Source of the DNA: Microbacterium sp. lyk4-40-TSB-66
GTDB lineage: Bacteria > Actinomycetota > Actinomycetes > Actinomycetales > Microbacteriaceae
NCBI RefSeq assembly: GCF_030209475.1
Contig: NZ_JARVRW010000018.1
Location: forward strand, 21,787 to 85,786
Direction: 5' to 3'
DNA length: 64,000 nucleotides
Positions 41,947-53,041 of this stretch are shown here, piece after piece. The translations under genes were made by a program, and so were the position numbers. Every line of letters begins with the position of its first letter. Within the stretch, counting starts at the first letter, position 1. The notes under the pieces are model-generated. The model ran no database searches. It had not been told where the DNA came from and saw only the letters and a program-made list of their open reading frames with translations.

Positions 41947-42722
41947 CAGTGATTCCCCTCGTTCTCGACGGCGGCGTCGGCGGCCGACCCCAGGTACACG
42001 GTCTGCACGCGCGGGTCGGCCTGCACCTGCTCGACGGTTCCCTCGGTGAGCAGCGCGCCGGCGTGCAGCACGCTGACCCAGTCGGCGTAGGCGCGGACGA
42101 AGTCCATGTCGTGTTCGATCACCACGACCGTCCGTTCGGCGCCGATGCGGCGCAGCAGCTCGCCCGTCTCGTCGCGTTCATCGCCGTTCATGCCGGCGAC
42201 CGGCTCGTCGAGGAACATCACCCGGGCGTCCTGCACGAGCAGCATCCCGATCTCGAGCCACTGCTTCTGCCCGTGGGCCAGGATGCCGGCGGGGCGGTCG
42301 CGAAGATCCTGCAGGCCGATGGTCTCCAGCGCCGCCTCGACGTACTCCGGAACCGAGCGGCGGGCGAAGGCGAGCTGCCACGCCTTGCGATGCAGGCCCC
42401 CGGCGATGTCGAGGTTCTGCAGCACCGACAGCTCGTCGAACACCGTCGCCGTCTGGAACGTGCGTCCGACGCCCGCGCGGACGATGCGGTTCGTCTTCAT
42501 CGCCACGAGGTCACGGCCCTCGAACATCGCCGAGCCGGTGGCCGGAACGAGGCCGGTCAGGGCGTCGACGAGAGTTGTCTTTCCGGCGCCGTTGGGGCCG
42601 ATGAGGAAGTGCACCTCTCCGGGACGCAGGGTCAGGTCGACATGGTCGACGGCGACGAAGCCGTCGAAGGAGACGGTGAGGTCGGACACCTGCACCGACG
42701 CGTCACGGGTGCCGCGGCTCAT
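41946..42722 (-). CDS. urtD: Urea ABC transporter ATP-binding protein UrtD
   Basis: A 258-residue LivG-like ATPase: Walker A GPNGAGKTTLVDAL, motif GVGRTFQTATVF, signature LAHGQKQWLEIGMLL and Walker B VMFLDEPVAGMNGDE. The LAHGQKQWLEIGM form of the signature is diagnostic of UrtD. Its start overlaps the urtC stop (ATGA). Cytoplasmic subunit of the urea importer. Confidence 0.94.
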   Translation of the reverse strand: MSRGTRDASVQVSDLTVSFDGFVAVDHVDLTLRPGEVHFLIGPNGAGKTTLVDALTGLVPATGSAMFEGRDLVAMKTNRIVRAGVGRTFQTATVFDELSVLQNLDIAGGLHRKAWQLAFARRSVPEYVEAALETIGLQDLRDRPAGILAHGQKQWLEIGMLLVQDARVMFLDEPVAGMNGDERDETGELLRRIGAERTVVVIEHDMDFVRAYADWVSVLHAGALLTEGTVEQVQADPRVQTVYLGSAADAAVENEGNH

Positions 42723-43822
42723 GCCAGCTCCTTCTCGGGGACGGACACGCGGTCCTCGGATGCCGGAACCCGGCGGCGCCGGAGCGACGCCACGGCCGTG
42801 CCGACCAGCGAGGCCAGCCCGCCCGGCAGGAACAGTGTCACGAGGATGAAGACGAGTCCCAGCACGTACACCCAGCCCTCGGGCCAGCTCGAGGCGAGGC
42901 TCGACTGGCCCCACCCGATCGCCATCGCGCCGAGCACCGGACCGAACAGTGATGCCCGGCCGCCGAGCGCGACGCCCGCGATCATGAGGATGGATGCCGA
43001 GGCCCCGATCTCCTGGGGGGTGATGATGCCGACGATGGGGACGAACATCGCCCCGCCGATGCTCGCCATGACCGCGGCGATCACGAAGGCGACGAGCTTG
43101 ATGTTCGCAGGGTCGTACCCGAGGAAACGCACCCGCTCCTCGGCATCCCGGGTGGCGAGCAACACCTCGCCGAAACGGCTGCGTCGCAGCTGCCACGACA
43201 CGAGCATGCAGACGATGAGCAGCCCCGCGGCGATGAGGAAGAGCATGAGTTTGTTGGCGTCGTCGTCGAGCAGGTAGCCGAAGAAGGACGTGAAGCCGCT
43301 CAGGCCCGTGTCGCCACCGGTCTCGCGGATCGTCGAGCTGATGAGCACGGCGAGCGCGACGGCCAGCGCCTGGGTGAGGATCGCGAGGTAGGCGCCCTTG
43401 ACGCGCCTCTTGAACAACGCGAAGCCCAGGATGCCGGCGACCACCACCGGAAGCGCAATGATCGCGATGAGGGTGAACGCCTCGCTTCGGAACGGCTCCC
43501 AGAACGCGGGAATGGATGCCAGGGGGTCGTACAGGATCATGAAAGTCGGCGTCGCGCCGGGACCGGCGGTCTCCAACGTCAGGTGCATCGCCATCGCGTA
43601 GGCGCCGAGGCCGAAGAACACGCCCTGGCCCATGACGAGCATGCCGCCGCGACCCCAGACCAGTCCGATTCCGACGGCCACGATGGCCCATGTGCAGTAC
43701 TTGCCGAGGTTGTTGATCCAGTGCGGCGACAGCACGAGCGGTGCGACGACGAGCAGGAGTACGGCGAAGACGGCGATACCGATCAGCGAGCCCCATGGGG
43801 CGAGCCTCTTGATGACGCTCAT
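42719..43822 (-). CDS. urtC: Urea ABC transporter permease UrtC
   Basis: A 367-residue LivM-like permease with about 10 helices. It contains GRGGMLVMGQGVFFGLGAYAMAMHL, the UrtC form of the branched-chain permease motif, and SGFTSFFGYLLDDDANKLM, a loop typical of UrtC. It overlaps urtB by ATGA. Forms the membrane channel with UrtB. Confidence 0.93.
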   Translation of the reverse strand: MSVIKRLAPWGSLIGIAVFAVLLLVVAPLVLSPHWINNLGKYCTWAIVAVGIGLVWGRGGMLVMGQGVFFGLGAYAMAMHLTLETAGPGATPTFMILYDPLASIPAFWEPFRSEAFTLIAIIALPVVVAGILGFALFKRRVKGAYLAILTQALAVALAVLISSTIRETGGDTGLSGFTSFFGYLLDDDANKLMLFLIAAGLLIVCMLVSWQLRRSRFGEVLLATRDAEERVRFLGYDPANIKLVAFVIAAVMASIGGAMFVPIVGIITPQEIGASASILMIAGVALGGRASLFGPVLGAMAIGWGQSSLASSWPEGWVYVLGLVFILVTLFLPGGLASLVGTAVASLRRRRVPASEDRVSVPEKELA

Positions 43823-44703
43823 GCGAGCCCCCTGGTGCGGACGGAGAACAGCCCCTGCGGGCGGATCTGGAGGAAGACGACGACCAAGGCGAAGGCGATG
43901 ACCTGCGCGAGGCTGCCCGTGGTCCAGTCGGCGAACAGCGACATGGCCACGCCCACGGCCCAGGCGGCGATCACCGTGCCGGCGATCTGCCCGATGCCGC
44001 CGGCGACGACGACGAGGAAGGCCGGGATGATGTACTGCGCGCCCATCTGGGAGTTCGTGCCGCCGATGAGGGATGCCGCGACCCCTGCGACACCGGCGAG
44101 ACCCGAGCCGACGAAGAAGGTCAGGCGGTCGACCGACCGGGTGCGCACGCCGACAGTCTCGGCGAGGTCACGGTTCTGCACGGTGGCACGGATGCGGCGC
44201 CCGAACGAACTGAGCTTGAGCCACGCGGCGAGTGCCGCGACACAGGCGGCGGCGAGCACGATCGTGAAGACCTGACGCAACGGCCAGGCGTATCCGAGCA
44301 CGTCTACCTGGCCTTGAAGCCATTCGGGGTTTTCGACCGGAACGCCCTGGGCGGGGAAGATCTGCAGCGCGATCTGCTGCAGCACGAGTGAGACGCCGAC
44401 CGTCACCAGGAGCGTGTCGAGTGGTCGCCGGTACATCCAGCGGATGATCGACGCCTCCAGGAGCAGGCCCAGCAGGCCCGCGATGACGAAGGCGATGGGG
44501 AGAGCCAGCGGAATGGAGATGTTGCTGTCGGGGATGACGAGCTGGGTGAGGTAGGCGACGAAGGCGCCGGCCATGATGAACTCGCCGTGTGCCATGTTGA
44601 TCACCCCCATCTGCCCGAATGTGAGCGTGAGGCCGAGGGCCGCGAGCAGCAGGAGTGCGCCCAGTGCCGTGCCGTTCAGCAGGGGCGGGATGAGTGCGTC
44701 CAT
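43819..44703 (-). CDS. urtB: Urea ABC transporter permease UrtB
   Basis: A 294-residue LivH-like permease with about 8 helices (LTFGQMGVINMAHGEFIMAGAF; RRIRATVQNRDLAETVGV; GGTNSQMGAQYIIPAFLVVVAGG). ATG 44703 with GGGAGG upstream is preferred over the longer frame from 44748. A 97-base gap separates it from urtA and contains no obvious second promoter, so it is probably the same operon. Confidence 0.93.
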   Translation of the reverse strand: MDALIPPLLNGTALGALLLLAALGLTLTFGQMGVINMAHGEFIMAGAFVAYLTQLVIPDSNISIPLALPIAFVIAGLLGLLLEASIIRWMYRRPLDTLLVTVGVSLVLQQIALQIFPAQGVPVENPEWLQGQVDVLGYAWPLRQVFTIVLAAACVAALAAWLKLSSFGRRIRATVQNRDLAETVGVRTRSVDRLTFFVGSGLAGVAGVAASLIGGTNSQMGAQYIIPAFLVVVAGGIGQIAGTVIAAWAVGVAMSLFADWTTGSLAQVIAFALVVVFLQIRPQGLFSVRTRGLA

Positions 44704-44800
44704 GCGGTACCTCCCTTCTGTCGAGGTAAGTGGTGCCGTGACCGGCACGAGGGGAGGGTCCCCGGGTCGTGGCCGACCCGGGGACCCCGGGGGAGCAGGG

Positions 44801-46102
44801 TCAGCCCGCGGCCTTCACCAGTGCGTCGCGCACATCGGCGGGGAACCAGTCGTAGCCCTCGAGGTACGGGTCGGGCTCGATGAAGGCGTCAGAGGCCCAG
44901 ACGATGTCGAACTGGTTCTGGTCGTTGATGCGGCCGATGTGGCCGGGCTTGGAGATGTGGTGGTTGTCGCCGTCGAGGGTGACCACGCCCTCGGGTGCGT
45001 CCACGGTGACACCGCCCTCCGCGGCCGCCGCGTTGATGGCATCCACGTCGAACGAGCCGGCCTTCTCGGCCAGGGCCTTGTAGAGGTACATCGAGATGTA
45101 CGCGGCCTCCATCGGGTCGCTGGTCACGCCGCTGCTGCCCGGGTAGGCCTTCCACGCGTCGATGAACGTGGGATTGTTCGGGGTGTCGAGCGACTGGAAG
45201 TAGTTCCACGAGGCGTAGTTGCCGGTGACCGAGTGGCCCATCGCCGGCGCCTCCTCCTCGGCGATGGACACCGAGATGATCGGTGTCGTGTCGGGGGAGA
45301 GGCCCGCGTCGTAATACGCCTTCACGAAGCCGACGTTGGAGGAGCCGTTGATGGTGTTGAAGACGTAGTCGGGCTTCGCTGCGGCGATCTTGGCGACCTG
45401 GGTGGTCCAGTCGTCCTTGTCGAGCGGCACGTACTCCTCGCCGACGATCTCGATGCCGAGCTCGGCGGCGTACAGCTTGATGATGGCGTTCGCCGTGCGG
45501 GGGAAGACGTAATCCGAACCCGCGAGGAACAGGGTCTTCGCCCCCTGGGACGCCAGGAAGTCCATGGCCGGGATGATCTGCTGGTTCGTGGTGGCGCCGG
45601 TGTAGTAGATGTTCGGCGACGACTCCAGGCCCTCGTACTGCACGGGGTAGAAGAAGAGACCATTGTGCTTTTCGACGACAGGCTTGACGGCCTTGCGCGA
45701 CGACGAGGTCCAGCCGCCGAAGATGGCCGCGACGCAGTCCTGCGTGAGCAGCTTCTCGGTCTTCTCGGCGAAGGTCGGCCAGTCGGTGGCGCCGTCCTCC
45801 TGCACGTATTCGATCTGCTTGCCGAGGATGCCGCCGTCGGCGTTGATCTCGTCTGCCGCCATGTGCAGCACGTTCGACACGGTCTTCTCGGAGATCGCCA
45901 TGCCGCCCGTGAGGGAGTTGAGGAAGCCGAGTTTGATGGTGTCGCCGGAGGTGTCGACGCAGCTTGCCGCAGCGTCGGGGGATTCTCCCGCACCGGCGTC
46001 GCCGGCTTTCGCCCCACATCCCGACAGCACGAGGGCGGCCGTGGTCGTGAGGGCTCCGAGGGTCAGCAGCGCTCGAAGGCGCGTTCGTCGGATCGTGGTC
46101 AT
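44801..46102 (-). CDS. urtA: Urea ABC transporter substrate-binding lipoprotein UrtA
   Basis: A 433-residue extracytoplasmic binding protein. Lipoprotein signal with lipobox VLSGC at about residues 25-29. Typical UrtA segments: LGFLNSLTGGMAISEKTV, GGWTSSSRKAVKPV, LFFYPVQYEGLESSPNIYYTGATTNQQ. It captures urea outside the cell for UrtBCDE. A GGAG site precedes ATG 46102. It is transcribed divergently from the urease genes across a 432-base regulatory region. Confidence 0.94.
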   Translation of the reverse strand: MTTIRRTRLRALLTLGALTTTAALVLSGCGAKAGDAGAGESPDAAASCVDTSGDTIKLGFLNSLTGGMAISEKTVSNVLHMAADEINADGGILGKQIEYVQEDGATDWPTFAEKTEKLLTQDCVAAIFGGWTSSSRKAVKPVVEKHNGLFFYPVQYEGLESSPNIYYTGATTNQQIIPAMDFLASQGAKTLFLAGSDYVFPRTANAIIKLYAAELGIEIVGEEYVPLDKDDWTTQVAKIAAAKPDYVFNTINGSSNVGFVKAYYDAGLSPDTTPIISVSIAEEEAPAMGHSVTGNYASWNYFQSLDTPNNPTFIDAWKAYPGSSGVTSDPMEAAYISMYLYKALAEKAGSFDVDAINAAAAEGGVTVDAPEGVVTLDGDNHHISKPGHIGRINDQNQFDIVWASDAFIEPDPYLEGYDWFPADVRDALVKAAG

Positions 46103-46415
46103 GCTGTGCTCCGTTTCGATGTGAGGAGGTGCGTGATTGCGCGGTCCCGCCGGGTTCATCGAGGCGACGGCCGTGGGCGGTGACGCGGCAGTGGCCGCCC
46201 TCGGTGGTGCGCTCGTTCCTCGCTCGGTCGCCGGCGGCGGCAGAAATTCGCCGCCGGCTTCGGGTGGTCTCACAGTGGGACCACGGCATTGCATTGCCAT
46301 TTCTTGATCGTGTCCAGCGTGTAAATCTTCGACGGGCGCGGCGCCAAAAATCCCCGTAATCGCGCGGAACTACGGCGACGCACAGCGGCTTGCGCCCTCA
46401 CGGGTGAAAATCACG

Positions 46416-46431
46416 GTGACAGACTCATGAC
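46416..46431 (+). promoter_or_regulatory. Direct repeat GTGAC-N6-ATGAC (AC-n9-AC), candidate GlnR-like box
   Basis: TGACA occurs twice with an 11-base period (GTGACAGACTCATGAC). The first half is a perfect GTnAC, the second keeps the AC. The arrangement equals the AC-n9-AC box described for mycobacterial GlnR. It lies about 104 bases before ureA. Short motif, moderate chance probability. Confidence 0.35.
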
Positions 46432-46463
46432 ACCTTCCCGACACCGTGTGAGCATCTGGCGAT

Positions 46464-46479
46464 GTCAGCGACATGTCAG
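46464..46479 (-). promoter_or_regulatory. Direct repeat CTGAC-N6-CTGAC on the minus strand, second candidate nitrogen box
   Basis: On the plus strand GTCAG-CGACAT-GTCAG; on the minus strand two identical CTGAC words with 11-base period (AC-n9-AC). It lies 32 bases downstream of the preceding box and in opposite orientation, about 56 bases before ureA. Confidence 0.35.
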
Positions 46480-46534
46480 GAAGCACCCGCCAGGCGCGTC
46501 GCCCGATGGCGCCGGAGAGAGGACGGAGAGGCGC

Positions 46535-46837
46535 ATGCACCTGTCGCCCGCAGACACCGAGAAGCTGCTGCTCGCCGTGGCCGGCATGGTCGCGCGCGAT
46601 CGCCGGCAACGCGGCATCTTGCTGAATCACCCCGAGGCGGTCGCGCTGCTGTCGACCTGGGTGATCGAACGCGCCCGCGAGGGTGCCGAGGTCACCCGGC
46701 TGATGACCGAGGGGCGCACGGTGCTCACGCGCGCCGAGGTCATGGACGGTGTCGCCGACATGCTCACCGACGTGCAGGTCGAGGCGACCTTCCCCGACGG
46801 GCGCAAGCTCGTCACCCTTCACCACCCCATCGATTGA
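46535..46837 (+). CDS. ureA: Urease gamma subunit UreA
   Basis: A 100-residue urease gamma chain. It begins [20 protein letters not shown] and contains [15 protein letters not shown] and [18 protein letters not shown], the conserved start, middle and end of UreA. A GGAGAGG site stands just before ATG 46535. With UreB and UreC it forms the trimeric urease that splits urea to ammonia and carbamate in the cytoplasm. Confidence 0.96.
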   Translation: MHLSPADTEKLLLAVAGMVARDRRQRGILLNHPEAVALLSTWVIERAREGAEVTRLMTEGRTVLTRAEVMDGVADMLTDVQVEATFPDGRKLVTLHHPID

Positions 46838-46846
46838 GGAGTCGAC

Positions 46847-47178
46847 GTGGCATCAGGTACGGCAGAGGGACCGGGCGCGATCCGCGTGCGCCCGGGGTCG
46901 ATCGAGCTGAACGCCGATCGCAGCGCGGATCAGCGTCGCGAGTTCGTCATCGTCAACACGGGGGACCGGCCCGTGCAGATCGGCTCGCACATCCATCTCG
47001 CCCAGGTGAACGCGGCGCTCGAGTTCGACCGGGCCGATGCCGAGGGCTTTCGCCTCGACATCCCCTCGGGCACGTCGGAGCGCTTCGAGCCGGGGGTGTC
47101 GAAGCGCGTCGACGCGGTGGCTCTCCGCGGCGCGCGCCGGGTCCCCGGCATCCAGATCTCATCCGAGGAGACGCGCTG

Positions 47179-47179
<1 letters not shown>
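46847..47179 (+). CDS. ureB: Urease beta subunit UreB
   Basis: A 110-residue beta chain with [25 protein letters not shown] and [16 protein letters not shown], the core UreB motifs. GTG start 9 bases after ureA. The stop shares its A with the ureC ATG (TGATG). Structural subunit of urease. Confidence 0.95.
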
Positions 47180-48881
<1,702 letters not shown>

Positions 48882-48882
<1 letters not shown>

Positions 48883-49556
48883 TGGCATCCGTCGCGCCCC
48901 TGTTCGCCACGCTGCTCCTCGCGGACGCTCGTCTGCCGTCCGGGGGACATGCGCAGTCCGCGGGGGTCGAGCCGGCGCTTCTGGCCGGCCTCCACCCCTC
49001 GGAACTGCCGACGTTGTTGCGCGCCCGTGTCCGCACCACGACCCTGGTGGAGGCCGGTACCGCGGTGGTGACGCGAGCGCAACGCGAGCTCGGCGCCGAC
49101 CTCGGCCCGGTCGAGAGGGCGTGGGAAGCGCGAACGCCCAGCGCCGCGCAGCGCGACGCCTCCCGACTTCTCGCGCGCGGCTACCTACGCGTGGGGGCCG
49201 AGCTGCTGCCCGACGACGTCGCGCTGAGCGCGTGGCGACAGCGGGCCGTTCCCCCGCCGCGCCCGTGCGTGCTGGGGGTCGTGGCATCCGGTCTCGGAAT
49301 CGGTGCGGGTGAGCTCGCGCGCCTCGTCGTGTACGAAGACCTGCAGGCGGCGGCCGCGGCCGTGCTCAAGCTCGAACCCCGAGACCCCCTCGAACTCGTC
49401 TCGCTCGTCACCGCCGTGTGCGCCGAGATCGACGGCCGCCTCGACGAGGTGGCATCTCTGACCGATCCGTCCGATATCCCCGCGGCATCCGCGCCGCAGT
49501 CCGAAGCGTGGGCCGAGGCCCACGCCCGATCCCGTAGGAGGCTCTTCCGTGCCTGA
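48882..49556 (+). CDS. ureF: Urease accessory protein UreF
   Basis: A 224-residue helical UreF. It starts with the typical [18 protein letters not shown] motif and has [19 protein letters not shown] in the second half. It acts with UreD and UreG to load nickel into apo-urease. It overlaps ureC (TGATG) and ureG (8 bases). Divergent from model UreF proteins, as usual in actinobacteria. Confidence 0.9.
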
Positions 49557-50319
49557 GAACATCCCCACCCGCGCCCTGCGACTCGGCGTCGCCGGTCCCG
49601 TCGGCACCGGCAAGTCGTCGTTGATCGCGACCCTCTGCCGGGCTCTCGCGAACGAGATCCGCATCGGCGTCATCACCAACGACATCTACACCGATGAAGA
49701 CGCGCGGTTCCTGCGGTCGGCGGGCGTGCTCGACCCCGAGCGCATCGTCGCCGTCGAGACCGGTGCGTGCCCTCACACCGCGATCCGCGACGACCCCACG
49801 GCGAACCTGCTCGCCGCGGAAGATCTGGAACGCGCCTTCGCGCCCCTCGACCTGGTCGTGATCGAATCCGGCGGCGATAACCTCACCGCGACCTTCTCGC
49901 CCGCTCTCGTCGACGCGCAGATCTTCGTGCTCGACGTCGCCGGTGGGGGCGACGTCGCCCGCAAGGGCGGCCCCGGCATCGCCCGCGCCGACCTGCTCGT
50001 GGTCAACAAGACCGATCTCGCGCCCTACGTCGGCGTCGATGTGCCGCAGATGGTGGCCGATGCGACCGAGGCCCGCGAGGGTCGCCCCGTGCTGGCCCTC
50101 TCGCGCACGGATGTCGACTCCGTTGCGACGCTGCGCGCGTGGGTTCTGTCGATGATCGCGGTGCACGTCGACGGCTCGCACGTGCCGCAGGACCCCGGTC
50201 CCATGGCGCCGCATTTCCACGCCGACGAGGACGGCGAGGGCTACCTGCACGTGCACGATGACTCGCACGGGCACGGAGACCACGCGCACGACCACGCGTC
50301 CGCCGGGGCGCGCGGGTGA
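49549..50319 (+). CDS. ureG: Urease accessory GTPase UreG with His-rich C-terminal tail
   Basis: A 256-residue SIMIBI GTPase: P-loop [23 protein letters not shown], the metal-binding Cys-Pro-His in [25 protein letters not shown] and the guanine motif NKTD. About 50 residues beyond the usual UreG end, the C-terminus is His/Asp-rich with about nine His in the last 40 residues ([18 protein letters not shown]). No ureE gene is present in the cluster, so this tail probably provides the nickel-storage function of UreE. GTG start with AGGAGG 7 bases upstream. Confidence 0.95.
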   Translation: MPENIPTRALRLGVAGPVGTGKSSLIATLCRALANEIRIGVITNDIYTDEDARFLRSAGVLDPERIVAVETGACPHTAIRDDPTANLLAAEDLERAFAPLDLVVIESGGDNLTATFSPALVDAQIFVLDVAGGGDVARKGGPGIARADLLVVNKTDLAPYVGVDVPQMVADATEAREGRPVLALSRTDVDSVATLRAWVLSMIAVHVDGSHVPQDPGPMAPHFHADEDGEGYLHVHDDSHGHGDHAHDHASAGARG

Positions 50320-51053
50320 GCGTGACCGTCGTCGAGGTGGCGCCGCGGGGCGAGGGCGCGGCGTACACCCTGACGGGCGAGCTCATCGTGCCCCGCCTGG
50401 TCGCGCGCCGCGGTCGGCATGTCGAGGTGGCTCTCGTTGCCGGGCGCGCGATGCTGCTGCCCGGCGATCACGTCGACCTGCGCATCCGTGTCGGCGCGGG
50501 CTGCACGCTCTCTCTCGTCGACATCGGCGGGCTCGTGGTCTACGGCCGGCCCGGTCTCGGCGACGAACCCTCCGGATGGCGCGCCGAGATCACCCTGGCC
50601 CCGGGCGCGCGCCTGACGTGGGAAGGATTGCCGACGGTGATCACCGCCGACGGCGAGCTCGTTCGATCGACGGTGGTGCGGGTGGCACCCGGAGCATCCG
50701 TCGCCCTCCGCGAGACGCTGGTCCTGGGGCGTACGGGCGAGACCGGAGGGCGCCTGCGGTCGGATCTGGATGCCACGGATGCCGAGGGCCCACTGCTGCG
50801 CGAGAGCCTCGAGGTGCACGGCGATCGGCCGGAACCGGGCGTGCTCGGAAAGTCCCGGGTGATGGACAGCATCGTGGTACTCGGAGAGCGTCTCGACCCG
50901 GTCGACGAGACGGGTATCGCACGGCTCGACCTCGCGGGTGCGGGTACGACGTTGCGATACCTCGGCGACGCCGCTCACCACAGCGCGTTGGGGGAGCTGT
51001 GGCGCACCGCCGCGGGCAAGCGCCGTGAGGAGGTGCTGGCGTGCGCCGTCTGA
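50316..51053 (+). CDS. ureD: Urease accessory protein UreD/UreH
   Basis: A 245-residue UreD-type protein with beta-rich fold: [19 protein letters not shown] and [11 protein letters not shown] correspond to conserved UreD segments. It acts as the scaffold between urease and UreF/UreG during nickel insertion. GTG overlapping the ureG stop; its 3' end overlaps the nickel permease gene by 13 bases. Sequence is divergent but position and motifs agree. Confidence 0.88.
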   Translation: MSVTVVEVAPRGEGAAYTLTGELIVPRLVARRGRHVEVALVAGRAMLLPGDHVDLRIRVGAGCTLSLVDIGGLVVYGRPGLGDEPSGWRAEITLAPGARLTWEGLPTVITADGELVRSTVVRVAPGASVALRETLVLGRTGETGGRLRSDLDATDAEGPLLRESLEVHGDRPEPGVLGKSRVMDSIVVLGERLDPVDETGIARLDLAGAGTTLRYLGDAAHHSALGELWRTAAGKRREEVLACAV

Positions 51054-52036
51054 CGCCGGCCGCGCGCGGCGTGCTGCTGACGATCGCGCTGATGCTCGGC
51101 GTCAGCTGGACCCTGATGGCGCTCGTGCTCGTGCCGAACGAAGCATCGCTGGGGACGACGGCGACGGGTGTCGGCATGGCCGTCACAGCCTTCTTGCTCG
51201 GGATGCGGCACGCCTTCGACGCCGACCATATCGCCGCGATCGACAACACCAGCCGCAAGCTCACCGACGACGGCAAGGACGCCTCGAGCGTGGGCCTGTG
51301 GTTCGCTCTCGGACACTCCACGGTGGTCGTCGTGGCCGTCGGACTCGTTACCGCGGGTGTCGGCGCGTTGACTGCGCAGCTCGGGTCGGACGACTCCTCG
51401 CTCGCCCTTTTCACGGGGGTGTGGGGGCCGTCGGTGTCCAGCCTGTTCCTGCTCGCCATGGCGGCCGTGAACCTGTGGATCCTCGGGGGTCTGGTGCGGG
51501 GAAGGGGTGATCGGCACAGCTCCGGCGGCGGGCCGGTGTCGGTGCTGATCGGCCGCCTCTCGGCGACGCTCGACGCACCGTGGAAGCTGTTCGTCGTCGG
51601 GCTGCTGTTCGGCCTCGGCTTCGACACCGCCTCGACGATCGCGATCCTCGTGCTCGCGGGCGGCGCCGGTGCGGCGCTGCCGTGGCAGGCGGCGATGGTG
51701 GTGCCGTTGCTCTTCGCGGCGGGGATGGCGGCGTGCGACGGTCTGAACAGCATCGTCACGGCGAGCATCTACCGCTGGTCAGTGGACCGGCCCGGGCGCC
51801 GTCGCGCATACAACATCGCCCTCATGTCGATCTCGATCTCGGTCGCGCTCGTCGTCGGCGTCGTGGGCATGTGCGGCGTGCTGGTCGATTCGGTCGGGGT
51901 GGGGTGGGCGCCCGCACGCGCGATTGCCGAGACCAACCTCGACGGGTTCGGATTCGTCATCGTCGCCATGCTGCTGCTGGCCTGGGCGCTGAGCTGGGCG
52001 ATGTCGCGCCGGCGGCGGGGTGTGTCGTTCGGATGA
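51041..52036 (+). CDS. NiCoT-family nickel permease (HoxN/NixA type)
   Basis: A 331-residue membrane protein with eight helices. It carries the family signature RHAFDADHIAAIDN in helix 2, FALGHSTVV, and GLGFDTASTIAILVL, the three conserved NiCoT motifs. It imports nickel (possibly cobalt). As the last gene of the urease operon with a coding overlap, its role is nickel supply for UreC. Confidence 0.94.
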   Translation: MRRLTPAARGVLLTIALMLGVSWTLMALVLVPNEASLGTTATGVGMAVTAFLLGMRHAFDADHIAAIDNTSRKLTDDGKDASSVGLWFALGHSTVVVVAVGLVTAGVGALTAQLGSDDSSLALFTGVWGPSVSSLFLLAMAAVNLWILGGLVRGRGDRHSSGGGPVSVLIGRLSATLDAPWKLFVVGLLFGLGFDTASTIAILVLAGGAGAALPWQAAMVVPLLFAAGMAACDGLNSIVTASIYRWSVDRPGRRRAYNIALMSISISVALVVGVVGMCGVLVDSVGVGWAPARAIAETNLDGFGFVIVAMLLLAWALSWAMSRRRRGVSFG

Positions 52037-52120
52037 GCGTGGCACCGGTCTGGATGGGGAGGTCGTGCCCCGACCGCCCCGTCCCCGCCGCGCCGGCCCG
52101 CGCGGCGCCGGTCCACCGCG

Positions 52121-52636
52121 TCAGCCGCGCGCCCGATGCCGCCGCACCGCGGCGCGGTTCGCGCACCGCACCGAGCAGTACCGCTGCCGACCGTTGCGCG
52201 TCACGTCGACGACGACGTTCGTGCACGGTTCGGCGGCGCAGCGGCCGAGGCGGTCCATCCCGCGAGTCACGAGGTGCAGCGACGTGCCGACCGAGATGAC
52301 GGCGGCGAGGACGCGCGGGAGGGCCTCGTCGCTGTCGCGGTAGTGCAGGTGCCACCCCTCGCCATCGTGATCGGTGAGGCGGGGATACGCGGTCACGGCG
52401 GCCATCTGCGCGTTGAGCAGGATCGCCCGCTCGTCGGGGTCGGTGGCATCCACCACGCGCAGCCAGTCGTCGACGACCTGCCGCGTGCGGGAGTGGTCAT
52501 CCGATGCCACCGGGAAGCGCATCGTCATGCCCATCTCGATGGTGCGCTCCTCGATGCCGGCACGGTCGGCGGGCCAGTCGTTGGCGAGCGACGCCGCGAG
52601 GAGCACGGCGTACTCGCCGTAAGGGTTGAGATGCAC
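52121..52636 (-). CDS. CGNR zinc-finger / ABATE-domain regulator
   Basis: A 171-residue protein. The N-terminal about 120 residues resemble the ABATE domain (NPYGEYAVLLAASLANDWP). The C-terminus has the CGNR-type zinc finger: CAAEPCTNVVVDVTRNGRQRYCSVRCANRAAVRRHR, four Cys and the basic end; here the second pair is CSVRCANR. Such proteins are one-component transcription regulators. GTG start at 52636. Only 25 bases separate it from a divergent small gene. Confidence 0.85.
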   Translation of the reverse strand: MHLNPYGEYAVLLAASLANDWPADRAGIEERTIEMGMTMRFPVASDDHSRTRQVVDDWLRVVDATDPDERAILLNAQMAAVTAYPRLTDHDGEGWHLHYRDSDEALPRVLAAVISVGTSLHLVTRGMDRLGRCAAEPCTNVVVDVTRNGRQRYCSVRCANRAAVRRHRARG

Positions 52637-52661
52637 AACGGCATTACATCACGCTGGGGTC

Positions 52662-52856
52662 ATGACTACCTCCCGACTGCTCCCCGCCGCCCCTCTCACC
52701 GCCCTCCACGAACACGCGTGGACCACCGAATCGGTGCACGCGACGAGCGAGGGACGGGTGCGTTACGTGCGCTGCACTGACTGCACCGCGCGGCGGGTCG
52801 ATCTCGACCCCCGCCCTATGTCGCCCCCATCCGCGATGTCTCGCGTCATGGACTGA
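52662..52856 (+). CDS. Small conserved-looking Cys-x2-Cys protein, divergent from the CGNR regulator
   Basis: A 64-residue protein with HEHAWTTESVHATSEGRVRYVRCTDCTARRVDL in its middle: His-x-His and a single C-x2-C pair, like half of a zinc ribbon. No known family comes to mind. It starts at ATG 52662, 25 bases from the start codon of the divergent CGNR gene, so the promoters must overlap the coding starts or be leaderless. The pairing suggests it is regulated by or works with the CGNR protein. The 185-base stretch after it (52857-53041) holds only a CCCGAT tandem and the recQ promoter. Confidence 0.55.
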   Translation: MTTSRLLPAAPLTALHEHAWTTESVHATSEGRVRYVRCTDCTARRVDLDPRPMSPPSAMSRVMD

Positions 52857-53029
52857 CATCCCCGCCGGGCCGGGTTCTGGCCCTCGACGTCCCTGCCGCC
52901 ACGGGCTCGGCCCGCTCCCGCTCCCGATCCCGATCCCGCGACCGGCCCTGGCTGAGTGTCACCCTTCCTCCCCAACCGGCTGATTGAAGAGATGGATGCC
53001 GCGGAGGTTTCAGTGTCGGTGGCCCGGGT

Positions 53030-53041
53030 TACCGTGGTGGG
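53030..53041 (+). promoter_or_regulatory. Candidate leaderless promoter (-10 TACCGT) of recQ
   Basis: TACCGT ends exactly 6 bases before the GTG start at 53042, and no ribosome site is present. Same geometry as at 6387, 34120 and 57661. Confidence 0.45.

Larger units (their letters stand above)
46103..46534. promoter_or_regulatory. Divergent control region between urtA and ureA
   Basis: 432 bases without a gene. On the urtA side a 10-base stem GCCGGCGGCG/CGCCGCCGGC (46230-46258) lies in the probable urtA leader. The middle part (about 46270-46380) is AT-richer and probably holds the promoters. On the ureA side are two 11-base-period direct repeats, described separately, and the ureA ribosome site GGAGAGG. 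Confidence 0.55.

Noticed and set aside
46356..46371. GTAAT-N6-GAACT as a further GlnR-like box in the urt-ure gap
   Set aside because: Only partial agreement with the consensus in both halves and no AC-n9-AC; the TGAC-type repeats nearer ureA are better.
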